Origin: Bacteroidales bacterium UBA3742
GTDB lineage: Bacteria > Bacteroidota > Bacteroidia > Bacteroidales > Paludibacteraceae
Reading direction: 5' to 3'
DNA: 29,672 nucleotides
Assembly (NCBI GenBank): GCA_002371785.1
Contig: DFGU01000022.1
Coordinates: 1 to 29,672 of the forward strand
Shown: positions 1-8,413 of the stretch, in pieces
How positions within the stretch are numbered: the first letter of the stretch is position 1
Layout: each line of letters begins with the position of its first letter
Made by a program: the position numbers and the translations under genes
Notes under the pieces: generated by a model
Database searches by the model: none
Told to the model about the DNA's origin: nothing
Seen by the model: only the letters and a program-made list of their open reading frames with translations

Positions 1-1511
1 CGGTCGTGGCTGATCACTACAGCGCAACCGGCAAAGTTCTCCAGACCTTCCTCCAGCGCACGCAGGGTATTCACGTCGATATCATTGGTAGGCTCGTCCA
101 GCAGCAGTACGTTGGCCTCCGATTTGAGTGTCAAGGCCAGGTGCAGACGGTTTCTCTCACCACCCGACAGCACGCCGCATTTCTTCTCCTGGTCCGCACC
201 GGTGAAGTTGAAGCGACTTAGGTAGGCACGGGCATTCACCTCCTTGCCACCTACGCGGATAAATTCCGTTCCGTTGGCGATAGTCTCAAAGACCGTTTTC
301 TCCGGATCGATATTCGAGTGCACCTGATCCACATAACCCACTTTCACGGTCTCGCCCACCTGGAACGTACCCTTGTCTGCCGTCTCCATACCCATGATCA
401 TGCGGAACAAGGTCGTCTTACCGGCACCGTTCGGACCAATCACGCCTACGATGCCGTTGGGCGGCAACATGAAGTTCAGGTCCTCAAACAGCACGCGGTC
501 GCCGTAGGCTTTGGCTACGCCTTCGGCGTTGATGACCTTGTTGCCCAGACGCGGACCGTTCGGAATGAATATCTCCAGCTTCTCCTCACGCACTTTCTGC
601 TCCTCGTTCAGCATGCGGTCGTACGCACCCAGACGGGCTTTCGACTTGGCCTGACGAGCCTTCGGCGCCATGCGTACCCATTCCAGCTCGCGCTCCAGGG
701 TCTTTCTACGCTTCGAGGCCTGCTTCTCCTCCATCGCCATTCGCGTCGTTTTCTGCTCCAGCCACGACGAGTAGTTGCCCTTCCATGGGATACCCTCGCC
801 GCGATCAAGTTCCAGGATCCATCCGGCTACGTGGTCCAGGAAGTAGCGGTCGTGGGTGATGCAGATCACCGTTCCGGCATACTGCTGCAGGTGTTGCTCC
901 AGCCAGTCGATCGATTCAGCATCCAGGTGGTTGGTAGGCTCGTCCAGCAGCAATATATCGGGTTGTTGCAATAGCAGACGGCAGAGTGCTACGCGACGTC
1001 TTTCACCGCCGGAGAGGGTAGTGACCTTGGCATTGTCGTCCGGACAACGCAGGGCATCCATCGCGCGGTCCAACTTCTGGTCTATATTCCAAGCATCCGA
1101 GGCATCCAGTTTGTCCTGCAGCTCCGCCTGACGGGCCAGCAGTTTGTCGAAGTCGGCATCCGGTTCGGCAAAGGCCATATTGATCTCGTCGTACTCGCGC
1201 AGCATGTCCATGATGGGTTGTACACCCTCCTGCACGCACTCGCGAACGGTCTTCTCCGGATCCAGTTTCGGGTCCTGCTCCAGGTAGCCCACCGTGTAAC
1301 CCGGCGAGAAGACCACCTCACCCTGATACTCTTTCTCCACACCCGCAATGATCTTCATCAGCGTGGACTTACCGCTACCGTTCAGACCGATAATACCGAT
1401 CTTAGCACCGTAGAAGAAGCTCAGGTAGATATTGTTCAATACGCGTTTCTGGGGTGCGAAGGTCTTACTCACACCCACCATCGAAAAAATTATCTTTTTG
1501 TCGTCAGCCAT
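1..1511 (-). CDS. ettA: Energy-dependent translational throttle protein EttA (ABC-F ATPase), 3'-truncated by window edge
   Basis: ABC-F ATPase that binds the ribosomal E site and gates the first elongation step according to ATP/ADP level (family knowledge). About 503 residues are visible, starting MADDKKIIFSMVGVSK at the ATG ending at 1511; the last 50 or so residues lie beyond base 1. Two ABC domains are seen: Walker A GLNGSGKST near residue 40 with signature LSGGERRR and DEPTNHLD, then the charged arm/linker, then Walker A GPNGAGKTT with LSGGERNR and DEPTNDIDVNTLRALEEGL followed by ISHDR at the edge. The second-domain wording (DEPTNDIDVNTLRALEE) is that of EttA rather than Uup or antibiotic-resistance ABC-Fs. 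It sits 33 nt downstream of tex on the same strand and is probably the last or near-last gene of the long minus-strand run. Family assignment is firm. Confidence 0.93.
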   Translation of the reverse strand, partial: MADDKKIIFSMVGVSKTFAPQKRVLNNIYLSFFYGAKIGIIGLNGSGKSTLMKIIAGVEKEYQGEVVFSPGYTVGYLEQDPKLDPEKTVRECVQEGVQPIMDMLREYDEINMAFAEPDADFDKLLARQAELQDKLDASDAWNIDQKLDRAMDALRCPDDNAKVTTLSGGERRRVALCRLLLQQPDILLLDEPTNHLDAESIDWLEQHLQQYAGTVICITHDRYFLDHVAGWILELDRGEGIPWKGNYSSWLEQKTTRMAMEEKQASKRRKTLERELEWVRMAPKARQAKSKARLGAYDRMLNEEQKVREEKLEIFIPNGPRLGNKVINAEGVAKAYGDRVLFEDLNFMLPPNGIVGVIGPNGAGKTTLFRMIMGMETADKGTFQVGETVKVGYVDQVHSNIDPEKTVFETIANGTEFIRVGGKEVNARAYLSRFNFTGADQEKKCGVLSGGERNRLHLALTLKSEANVLLLDEPTNDIDVNTLRALEEGLENFAGCAVVISHD

Positions 1512-1515
1512 ATAT

Positions 1516-1551
1516 TTTAAACTTTCAACTTTAAACTTTCAACTTTAAACT
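1516..1551 (-). repeat. Tandem heptamer array in the tex-ettA gap
   Basis: On the minus strand the gap is about five units of AGTTGAA / AGTTTAA in alternation. The first unit supplies the last codon (GTT, Val) and the TAA stop of tex. Only about 5 nt separate the array from the ettA ATG. Function unknown; it belongs to the junction-repeat class seen throughout the window. Confidence 0.85.
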
Positions 1552-3635
1552 TGCCGTAGGCTCAGGCTAATCCGTCCTCGTGCCCGGTCAATATCCAGTA
1601 CGCGTACGCGTACGTGCTGGTGTAGCTTCACCACCTCCTGTGGATCCTTGATGCGCCGGTCGGCCATCTCGGAGATATGGATCAGTCCGTCCTTATGCAC
1701 CCCCAAGTCCACAAAGGCGCCAAAGGCCGATATATTCGTCACGATGCCCGGCAGCACCATACCCGGCTGCAGGTCCTCAACGCTATGCACGTGTTCGTCA
1801 AAGTGGAATTCTTCTAGTTGTGCTCGCGGGTCGCGCGAGGGTTTTTCCAGTTCGTGCAATATATCGTTCAGCGTCGGTAGGCCCACGTCCTCGCTCAGGT
1901 AGCGGTTCTTGTCTATCTTGGCCCGCAAATTGCCATCGTGCATCAGGTCCTCTACTTTGCATTGCAAATCGCGTGCCATCCGTTCGATCAGTTGGTAGCG
2001 CTCCGGGTGCACAGCCGAGTTGTCCAGCGGGTTGTCACCGTCGCTTACGCGCAAGAATCCTGCCGCTTGTTCGAATGTCTTAGCACCCATCTTCGGTACC
2101 TTCATCAGCGCCTTGCGGTTGAGGAACGCACCGTTTGCTGCGCGGTACTGCACGATATTCTGGGCCAACGCTGGACCCAAACCCGAGATATATGTCAGCA
2201 GGTACGGACTGGCGGTATTCACATCCACGCCTACGGCGTTCACCACGCTCTCCACCGTCTGCTGCAGACTCTCCTTCAAGCGCGTCTGATCCACGTCGTG
2301 CTGGTATTGCCCCACGCCGATCGACTTAGGGTCTATCTTCACCAGTTCGGCCAAGGGATCCATCAGTCTCCGTCCGATACTTACGGCACCACGCACCGTC
2401 ACATCCTCGTCGGGAAACTCCTCACGGGCCAACTTAGAAGCCGAATATACCGATGCCCCGTTCTCGCTCACCACGAATACTTGTGGTCTGAAATCTGAAG
2501 GCTGATGGCTGATAGCTAAATTAACCATCTGCTCCGTCTCGCGGCTGGCCGTACCGTTGCCGATAGCGATGGCCTCGATGCGGTACTTCGTAATCAGGTC
2601 TTGCAGGGTCTGCATCGACTGCTGGTTATGTAGATACACCACGTCATGGTGCAACAGGTCGCCCTGCGGGGTGAGTACCACCACCTTGCAACCCGTCCTA
2701 AAGCCCGGATCGATAGCCAGTACACGCTTCTGACCCAGCGGCGCCTCCAGCAGTAGCTGACGCAGGTTGTCGGCAAAGACGCGGATCGCCTCGGTATCGG
2801 CTTTCTCTTTGCTCAGCGCTGCAAACTCAGTCTCTATAGAGGGTTTGAGCAGTCGCTTGTAGCCGTCCTCCATGGCCAATTCCACTTGATAACTGGCTTC
2901 GTTCTGCGCCTTCAGGTAGATATAGGCCAACTTATCCAGCGCCTTCTCTTGGTTGGGAGAGATATCTACGCGAATAAAGCCCTCTTGCTCCGCACGGCGG
3001 ATAGCCAGCAAGCGGTGGGACGAGATGCGTTTCAGGGGTTCGCGCACCTGGAAATAGTCTTTGTAGTTCTGTGCTTCCGGCGTCTCGGCCTTGTCCTTGA
3101 CCGGCTTGGTCGTGATGATAGCCGAGTAGCTGAACTCACGTCGTATTGCATTTCTGCATCTCTCGTCCTCCGCGATACGTTGGGCGATGATGTCACGCGC
3201 ACCCTGCAGGTCCTCCTCTTTGGCGGTCAGTTTGCCCGGTCGCTGCTTCAGCAGTTCTTCGGCCAGGGGCAGCAAACCCTTCTCAATAGCAATATCCGCA
3301 CGCGTCTTGCGATGCGGCTTATATGGTAGGTAGATGTCCTCCAGTTCCGTACTGTTCCAGCATGCCTCGATACGTTGCCGGAGCGCGTCTGTCAACTTGC
3401 CCTGCTCGTCAATGGTTTTGAGTATCGTCTCCTTGCGGTCGCTCAACTCACGCAACCGCTTGTACTCGCTATCAATGGCCGCTATCTGCACCTCGTCCAG
3501 ACTACCCGTCCGCTCCTTGCGATAACGCGCAATGAACGGTATGGTGGCTTTCTCGTCCAGCAGACTGATTGTCGCCGCCACCTGCCGCGATGAAATCGAT
3601 AGAATAGGGGATATTATTTCAGCAAATGTATTCAT
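1545..3635 (-). CDS. tex: Tex, S1-domain RNA-binding transcription accessory protein
   Basis: Conserved cytosolic nucleic-acid-binding protein linked to transcription and RNA handling in other bacteria. The 696 residues show the Tex order: helical N-terminal domain (SLLDEKATIPFIARYRKE near residue 25), YqgF/RNase-H-like domain starting at about residue 303 (RVLAIDPGFRTGCK), helix-hairpin-helix region (YISGLGPALAQNIVQYR, then VPKMGAKTFEQAAGFLR) and a C-terminal S1 domain (GIVTNISAFGAFVDLGVHKDGLIHIS). The protein stops right after the S1 fold, so it lacks the charged tail seen in longer homologues. The start is the ATG at 3635, whose A is the last base of the folA stop (TAATG), so translational coupling with folA is likely. 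Its own stop lies inside the tandem repeat that follows. Confidence 0.95.
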   Translation of the reverse strand: MNTFAEIISPILSISSRQVAATISLLDEKATIPFIARYRKERTGSLDEVQIAAIDSEYKRLRELSDRKETILKTIDEQGKLTDALRQRIEACWNSTELEDIYLPYKPHRKTRADIAIEKGLLPLAEELLKQRPGKLTAKEEDLQGARDIIAQRIAEDERCRNAIRREFSYSAIITTKPVKDKAETPEAQNYKDYFQVREPLKRISSHRLLAIRRAEQEGFIRVDISPNQEKALDKLAYIYLKAQNEASYQVELAMEDGYKRLLKPSIETEFAALSKEKADTEAIRVFADNLRQLLLEAPLGQKRVLAIDPGFRTGCKVVVLTPQGDLLHHDVVYLHNQQSMQTLQDLITKYRIEAIAIGNGTASRETEQMVNLAISHQPSDFRPQVFVVSENGASVYSASKLAREEFPDEDVTVRGAVSIGRRLMDPLAELVKIDPKSIGVGQYQHDVDQTRLKESLQQTVESVVNAVGVDVNTASPYLLTYISGLGPALAQNIVQYRAANGAFLNRKALMKVPKMGAKTFEQAAGFLRVSDGDNPLDNSAVHPERYQLIERMARDLQCKVEDLMHDGNLRAKIDKNRYLSEDVGLPTLNDILHELEKPSRDPRAQLEEFHFDEHVHSVEDLQPGMVLPGIVTNISAFGAFVDLGVHKDGLIHISEMADRRIKDPQEVVKLHQHVRVRVLDIDRARGRISLSLRQV

Positions 3636-3681
3636 TACTCCTTCACTCCTTTACTCCTACACTCCTTTACTCCTTCACTCC
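3634..3681 (-). repeat. Octamer array encoding the folA C-terminus
   Basis: Six 8-nt units on the minus strand (GGAGTGAA, GGAGTAAA, GGAGTGTA, GGAGTAAA, GGAGTGAA, GGAGTAAT). The array lies inside folA: it codes for the last residues GVKECRSKGVKE and the TAA stop, and its last bases form the ATG of tex. A gap-type repeat that has been read into a coding sequence. Confidence 0.9.
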
Positions 3682-4165
3682 TGCGGATATATTCCGCAAA
3701 GGTGTAGTCATATGGATTATTCTCGTCTGCCTCGTGTCGCTCAGCAGCTGTCTGTTTCCAAATCTTGGGGTCTATCTCGGGGAAGAACGTATCCGCATCC
3801 TCCCAACTATGATGGATATGGGTGATATAGAGCTTGTCGGCCCGCGGCATCATCTGGCGATACACCATGCCGCCTCCGATCACGAAGGCCTCTTCGTCAG
3901 GTCGAACGAGCGCTTGCATCTCGTCCAGCGAGTACGCCATCTCGGCCCCTTCGAAGGTTTTGCCCTGCACGTCTGTCAGCACGATATTCCGGCGGTTGGG
4001 TAGGGGATGCTTCGGTAGCGACAGGTAGGTGCGCTCACCCATCATGACGGTATGCCCACTCGTGATTTGCTTGAAGTGCTTCAGGTCCTCCGGCATATGG
4101 CATAGCAAGTCCCCCTGCTTACCGATAGCATAATTCTCAGCTATTGCAACAATTATCGAAATCAT
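3635..4165 (-). CDS. folA: Dihydrofolate reductase
   Basis: NADPH-dependent reduction of dihydrofolate to tetrahydrofolate, regenerating the cofactor consumed by ThyA, which is encoded just upstream. The 176 residues start MISIIVAIAENYAIGKQGDLL and carry the DHFR core: PEDLKHFKQITSGHTVMMGERTYLSLP, LPNRRNIVLTD and a VIGGGMVYRQMMPRADKLYITHI block with the Gly-Gly NADPH loop. The position that is Trp22 in E. coli (PWNLP) reads LLCHMP, so the indole is replaced by Cys (TGC). The last 12 or so residues (GVKECRSKGVKE) come from an octamer repeat and are not part of the DHFR fold. The gene follows thyA after 32 nt and overlaps tex by one base. Function firm; the tail is an oddity. Confidence 0.95.
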   Translation of the reverse strand: MISIIVAIAENYAIGKQGDLLCHMPEDLKHFKQITSGHTVMMGERTYLSLPKHPLPNRRNIVLTDVQGKTFEGAEMAYSLDEMQALVRPDEEAFVIGGGMVYRQMMPRADKLYITHIHHSWEDADTFFPEIDPKIWKQTAAERHEADENNPYDYTFAEYIRRSEGVKECRSKGVKE

Positions 4166-4169
4166 AAAT

Positions 4170-4197
4170 TCTCAATTTTCCATTGTCCATTGTCCAT
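4170..4197 (-). repeat. Tandem heptamer array in the thyA-folA gap
   Basis: On the minus strand, immediately after the thyA stop, degenerate heptamers ATGGACA, ATGGACA, ATGGAAA, ATTGAGA lead directly into the folA start. They fill nearly the whole 32-nt gap. Confidence 0.75.
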
Positions 4198-4992
4198 TTA
4201 TACGGACACTTGTCCGGCTATATGCGGGTGGGGATCATATCCCTCTAATTGGAAGTCCTCGTATTGGAAGCTAAAGATGTCCTTCACCTCCGGATTGATT
4301 TTCATCGTGGGCAGCGGTCGCGGTTCGCGCGTCAGCTGCAGCGCCACCTGCTCGAAGTGGTTCGTATAGATATGCGCATCGCCCAAGGTATGCACGAAGT
4401 CACCGGCCTTGAGTCCCGTCACCTGCGCCATCATTTGCAGCAGTAGCGCATAACTGGCGATATTGAACGGTACGCCCAGGAAGATATCGGCGCTCCGTTG
4501 GTAGAGCTGCAGCGACAGACGTCCGTCGGCTACGTAGAACTGAAACAGGCTATGGCATGGCGGCAGGGCCATCTTATTGACTTCCGCCACGTTCCATGCG
4601 CTTACGATCATGCGTCGGCTGTCGGGGTTGTTCTTGATCTGATCTACCACCATCTTGATCTGGTCGATTGTGCCACCCTGGTAGTCGGGCCAACTGCGCC
4701 ACTGGTGACCATACACAGGTCCCAGTTCGCCGTTCTCATCGGCCCATTCGTTCCATATGCGTACGCCGTGCTCCTGCAGGTACTTCACGTTGGTGTCGCC
4801 CTGCAAGAACCATAGCAGTTCGTAGATGATCGATTTCAGGTGCAGTTTCTTGGTGGTGAGCAGCGGAAAACCCTCCTCCAGGTTGAATCGCATCTGGTGA
4901 CCGAATACCGACTTGGTACCCGTACCCGTGCGGTCGTGCTTGAGGGTGCCTTCCTCCATCACGCGCTTACATAGGTCTAAATATTGCTTCAT
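4198..4992 (-). CDS. thyA: Thymidylate synthase
   Basis: Converts dUMP plus methylene-tetrahydrofolate to dTMP and dihydrofolate. The 264 residues equal the E. coli ThyA length. Visible motifs: DRTGTGTKSVFGHQMRF with the phosphate-binding Arg, PLLTTKKLHLKSIIYELLWFLQGDTN, the catalytic Cys146 in ALPPCHSLFQFYV, QRSADIFLGVPFNIASYALL, and the C-terminal YDPHPHIAGQVSV. Start MKQYLDLCKRVMEEG at the ATG ending at 4992 is the canonical one. It forms a folate-cycle pair with folA 32 nt downstream, and follows the PorE-like gene after another 32-nt repeat-filled gap. No deviation from the family seen. Confidence 0.97.
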   Translation of the reverse strand: MKQYLDLCKRVMEEGTLKHDRTGTGTKSVFGHQMRFNLEEGFPLLTTKKLHLKSIIYELLWFLQGDTNVKYLQEHGVRIWNEWADENGELGPVYGHQWRSWPDYQGGTIDQIKMVVDQIKNNPDSRRMIVSAWNVAEVNKMALPPCHSLFQFYVADGRLSLQLYQRSADIFLGVPFNIASYALLLQMMAQVTGLKAGDFVHTLGDAHIYTNHFEQVALQLTREPRPLPTMKINPEVKDIFSFQYEDFQLEGYDPHPHIAGQVSV

Positions 4993-4997
4993 ATTGC

Positions 4998-5025
4998 TTT
5001 CGACTTTCGACTTTTAACTTTCGAC
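4998..5025 (-). repeat. Tandem heptamer array (GTCGAAA) between porE-like gene and thyA
   Basis: Four units on the minus strand: GTCGAAA, GTTAAAA, GTCGAAA, GTCGAAA. The G of the upstream TAG stop is the first base of the first unit. The same unit recurs at 10312-10339 and 27442-27462. Confidence 0.9.
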
Positions 5026-7088
5026 TAGTACATGCCGTAGGTGGTCTTCAGCACTTTGAATTCCGTACGGCGGTTTATCTGGTTGCAAATCTCTTGTTGT
5101 TTCTCCGGCAGACTCTGTATGAATGCCGGGTCCAGCGCCTGTCCTTTTGGGATAAACGTATATTTCTCGCTCAGCCGCTTGTCGGCCACGTAGGGCATGC
5201 TCTCGCCATAGCCCTTGGGCGTCAGTCGGTCACGAGCGATGCCGTGTGCCACCAGGTAGGCGCAAACCGACTGCGCACGTTTCTCCGATAGCGTCTGGTT
5301 GAAACCCTCATCGCCTTGCATATCGGTGTGGGCCGCCAGCTCGATGGTGATGTTGGGGTTGTCGTTCAGCATCTTGACGAGTGCCTGCAGTCCCTGTTCC
5401 GACTCGGGTGTCAGATCCCATTTGCCGAACTCGTAGAAGATATTCTCCACGCCTACCGGACGACTGATGCTGGCCAGTTGGAAATGCTCCTCAAAGGTCT
5501 TGCTGTCGCGCAGTCCCTCGGTCGTCAGCGTCTGACGTTGGTTCAGGTAGCCGCGACAGGTGGCCAACATGGCGTACTTGACGTCCTTTTTCAGTTGCAC
5601 CTTGAACGTACCGTCTCGCCGTACCTGCACCTTGGTGTTCGTGCCATCGTTGCCTACGATGCGTAGCGCGGCGTCCGAGAGCTGTTCCCCCAGGTTGTCG
5701 GTGATGCTACCCTCCAGCAGATAGACCAGTTCCGGCAACTCAAAGCGGTAGATGCGGTCGATACCTTTCTTGTCGCCGCGATTACTACTCATATAGCCGT
5801 TCTGACTCTTGCCCTCAAAGGTCATGCCGAAGTCGTCGCCCTGCGAGTTGATGGGTTCGGCCATGTTCACCAGCAGCCATTTCACGGAGTCGTGACGGGC
5901 CGTATCCCTTACGGCGTGGAAGATATCCAGTCCGCCGTAGCCGGGATGACCGTTCGACGAGAAATACAGACTTCCATCCGGGTGTGCCGTAGGAAACATC
6001 TCGTCTGCCGTCGTGTTGATCTGCGGTCCCATGTTCTGCGGTACGCCCCAGTTGTTGCCGTCCAGCTCCACAAACCATATATCCTTACCACCCATACCAC
6101 CCGGGGCATCGCTCACAAAGTAGAGCGTGTCGCCCGTCGGACACAGGCTGGGGTGGGCCACAGATATCGTACTGTCCTGAAACAGCCGTACCTCTTGCGG
6201 ATCGCCCCACTCACCGCTGGCACGCTGCGAGCACATGATCTTCGTTCCCTGATCCTGACCATTCATGGCCTTGGAGTAGGTGAAGTACATCGTCTTGCCG
6301 TCCTGTGTGAAGCAGCATACGCCCATCTCGGCCGCACCGCCTGTCTTGCCGCTCTGCTGCGTCGAGTCGTTGCTCTGCGCAGCTTGCTCCTGGTCGCTCT
6401 CGGGTGAATAGAGTCCCTCAGGCTGCTTGATGTCTTCCCACTGTCCGGCCGCGTTCTTGCGCGACTGGAACAGCTGGAAGACCTGCTGGCCCGTGATGTT
6501 ACTGGCGCGTTTTTGCTTCTTCTTGCTCTTGGTCACCTGACGGTTGCTCGTGAACATAAGTACCGATGCATCCTCGTCCACAAACTGCGGCGCAAAGTTG
6601 CTCGAATTGCGATAGTTAAAATCCTTGCTCAGTGTTACCTTGTAGCGACCTGGCTGCTTCTTCATGTCAGCCATGCGCACGCAGGCAGCATAACCCGCAC
6701 GGGCTACGTAGCTGGCCGAATCGTATTGCAGGTACTGCTCATATAGTTTCTGCGCTTCCTTGTACTTACCCTGGTAGTGCAGCGCCTGAGCACCATGCAG
6801 ATAGACGATCGAGTCCTGGTACTTCAGCTTGATGGCATTCTGATAAGCCGTGGACGCACGCGTGTTGTTCAGTATGCGGTAGCACTCGCCCTGACGAAAC
6901 GCCACGTGGGCTTTCAGTTCGCGGTCCTGCTTGCTCTTCAGTCGGCTGTAGCATTGTTTGTAGATGTCGGCAGCCGCGTAGTACTCGCCGATGGCGAATT
7001 TCTTATCTGCCCGCTCTACACGCTTCTTGATGCTACAACTGCTCAGCGCCAGCGCCGCTAGCAGTATGTATAGTATTGCTTTTCTCAT
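5025..7088 (-). CDS. porE: OmpA-family lipoprotein with TPR, PD40 propeller and CRD; probable type IX secretion component PorE
   Basis: 687 residues. The N-terminus is a lipoprotein signal with lipobox LSSC, giving lipid-anchored Cys18. Next come TPR-like helices (about 25-150: FAIGEYYAAADIYKQCYSRL, GKYKEAQKLYEQYLQYDSASY), then PD40/WD40-type propeller strands (about 165-440: FAPQFVDEDASVLMFTSNR, HPSLCPTGDTLYFVSD, FPTAHPDGSLYFSSNGHPG), a carboxypeptidase-regulatory-like domain (about 450-530, LEGSITDNLGEQLSDAALR) and a C-terminal OmpA peptidoglycan-binding domain (about 550-687, ELAAHTDMQG, LSEKRAQSVCAYLVAHGI, NRRTEFKV). This four-part order matches PorE, which links the type IX secretion machine to peptidoglycan. 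Other Bacteroidota OmpA/PD40 proteins share it, so the symbol is less certain than the architecture. No other por genes lie nearby. Confidence 0.8.
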   Translation of the reverse strand: MRKAILYILLAALALSSCSIKKRVERADKKFAIGEYYAAADIYKQCYSRLKSKQDRELKAHVAFRQGECYRILNNTRASTAYQNAIKLKYQDSIVYLHGAQALHYQGKYKEAQKLYEQYLQYDSASYVARAGYAACVRMADMKKQPGRYKVTLSKDFNYRNSSNFAPQFVDEDASVLMFTSNRQVTKSKKKQKRASNITGQQVFQLFQSRKNAAGQWEDIKQPEGLYSPESDQEQAAQSNDSTQQSGKTGGAAEMGVCCFTQDGKTMYFTYSKAMNGQDQGTKIMCSQRASGEWGDPQEVRLFQDSTISVAHPSLCPTGDTLYFVSDAPGGMGGKDIWFVELDGNNWGVPQNMGPQINTTADEMFPTAHPDGSLYFSSNGHPGYGGLDIFHAVRDTARHDSVKWLLVNMAEPINSQGDDFGMTFEGKSQNGYMSSNRGDKKGIDRIYRFELPELVYLLEGSITDNLGEQLSDAALRIVGNDGTNTKVQVRRDGTFKVQLKKDVKYAMLATCRGYLNQRQTLTTEGLRDSKTFEEHFQLASISRPVGVENIFYEFGKWDLTPESEQGLQALVKMLNDNPNITIELAAHTDMQGDEGFNQTLSEKRAQSVCAYLVAHGIARDRLTPKGYGESMPYVADKRLSEKYTFIPKGQALDPAFIQSLPEKQQEICNQINRRTEFKVLKTTYGMY

Positions 7089-7090
7089 AG

Positions 7091-7130
7091 GTCTACCTAG
7101 GTCGTCCTAGGTTCTCCTAGGTCTTCCTAG
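7091..7130 (-). repeat. Tandem decamer array between DUF1015 gene and porE-like gene
   Basis: Four 10-nt units on the minus strand: CTAGGAAGAC, CTAGGAGAAC, CTAGGACGAC, CTAGGTAGAC, followed by CTATG, which holds the start codon of the next gene. The TAG stop of the DUF1015 gene lies in the first unit. Repeat-to-repeat, the array bridges stop and start. Confidence 0.9.
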
Positions 7131-8371
7131 ATTAGTTCATGTATTATCAATCCTGAGCGCAGTTTCGGCTCAAACCAGGTCGTCTTGGGCGGCATGATGT
7201 TACCCGAGTCGGCGATGTCGATGATCTGCTGCATCGTGACGGGGTAGAGGGCCAGCGCCATGCGCATCTCGCCCGAATCTACACGCTTCTTCAGTTCGCC
7301 CAGACCACGTATACCGCCTACGAAGTCGATACGTTTGTCCGAACGCAGGTCCTTGATGCCCAGCAGCTTGTCCAATATCAGGTTGCTCGAGATCGTCACA
7401 TCCAGCACGCCGATCGGGTCGCTGTCGTCGTATCTTCCAGGCTTGGCGGTCAGCGAGTACCACTCGCCATCCAGGTAGAGCGAGAAGTTATGCAACCGGT
7501 TCGGTTTGTATATCTCTTTGCCCTTTTTCTCCACCTCAAAGTCCTGCTCCAATGCCTTCAGAAACTCCTCGCTGCTCATGCCGTTTAGGTCACGCACTAC
7601 GCGATTGTAGTCGATAATGTTCAGCTGGTTGTCGGGGAAGCAAACGGCCAGGAAGTAGTTGTACTCTTCTTCGCCCGTATGATGCGGGTTTTGCAGTTTC
7701 TTCTCGTTGCCTACCAGCGCAGCGGCTGCCGAACGGTGGTGGCCGTCGGCGATATACATAGCCGGTATCTCCTCAAAGATGCGGGTGATACGCTGTATCA
7801 TCTCGTCGTCGCTGATTACCCAGAACGTATGACCGAATCCCTCCGGTGCGGCTACGAAGTCGTACTCCGGCTCTTGGGCCGTCACCTTCCGGATGATTTC
7901 GTCCAGGTCATCGCGGTGGGGGTAGGCGAAGAAGACGGGCTCTATATTGGCATTGTTCACGCGCACGTGTTTCATGCGGTCTTCCTCCTTGTCGCGGCGG
8001 GTCAACTCATGCTTCTTGATGCGCCCCTCCATATAGTCTTCCACCCATGCAGCCACTACCAGTCCGTACTGCGTCCGTCCGTTCATCGTCTGGGCATAGA
8101 CGTAGTACTGCTCTTTCTCGTCCTGACGCAACCATCCCTTCTCGCGGAACATGTGGAAATGCTCCACGGCCGACGGATACACTTTCTCGTCGTGCTCATC
8201 CGTACCCTCCGGGAAGTTAATCTCGGGCTTGATGATGTGGTATAGCGACATCTCATTACCGGCTGCCTCGCGGCGTGCCTCGTCTGAGTTGAGCACGTCA
8301 TACGGACGGCAACTTACCTGCTTCGCCAGCTCCTTCGGCGGACGAATACCCTTAAACGGTTTAATTTTCAT
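7127..8371 (-). CDS. DUF1015 family protein
   Basis: 414-residue cytosolic protein of the DUF1015 (COG4198) family, function not established to my knowledge. Family wording is clear: MKIKPFKGIRPPKELAKQV, RPYDVLNSDEARREAAGN, YVYAQTMNGRTQYGLVVAAWVEDY, EPVFFAYP and the hallmark IADGHHRSAAAA at about residues 205-216. The DGHHR motif recalls the DGxHR motif of ParB/sulfiredoxin-like nucleotide-using enzymes, which is an inference only. In many Bacteroidota this family sits near serine-biosynthesis genes (serA/serC); here it does not, lying instead between bactofilin and the PorE-like gene. Length and both ends look complete. Confidence 0.88.
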   Translation of the reverse strand: MKIKPFKGIRPPKELAKQVSCRPYDVLNSDEARREAAGNEMSLYHIIKPEINFPEGTDEHDEKVYPSAVEHFHMFREKGWLRQDEKEQYYVYAQTMNGRTQYGLVVAAWVEDYMEGRIKKHELTRRDKEEDRMKHVRVNNANIEPVFFAYPHRDDLDEIIRKVTAQEPEYDFVAAPEGFGHTFWVISDDEMIQRITRIFEEIPAMYIADGHHRSAAAALVGNEKKLQNPHHTGEEEYNYFLAVCFPDNQLNIIDYNRVVRDLNGMSSEEFLKALEQDFEVEKKGKEIYKPNRLHNFSLYLDGEWYSLTAKPGRYDDSDPIGVLDVTISSNLILDKLLGIKDLRSDKRIDFVGGIRGLGELKKRVDSGEMRMALALYPVTMQQIIDIADSGNIMPPKTTWFEPKLRSGLIIHELI

Positions 8372-8377
8372 AACTAT

Positions 8378-8412
8378 AACCTTTAGCCATTAACCTTTCG
8401 CCTTTCGCCATT
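8378..8412 (-). repeat. Tandem heptamer array (AATGGCG/AAAGGTT) between bactofilin and DUF1015 genes
   Basis: Five units on the minus strand: AATGGCG, AAAGGCG, AAAGGTT, AATGGCT, AAAGGTT. The array begins 1 nt after the bactofilin TAA stop. The same unit family fills the dapF-dapL gap at 16125-16172 on the other strand, about 7.7 kb away. Confidence 0.9.
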
Positions 8413-8413
8413 A

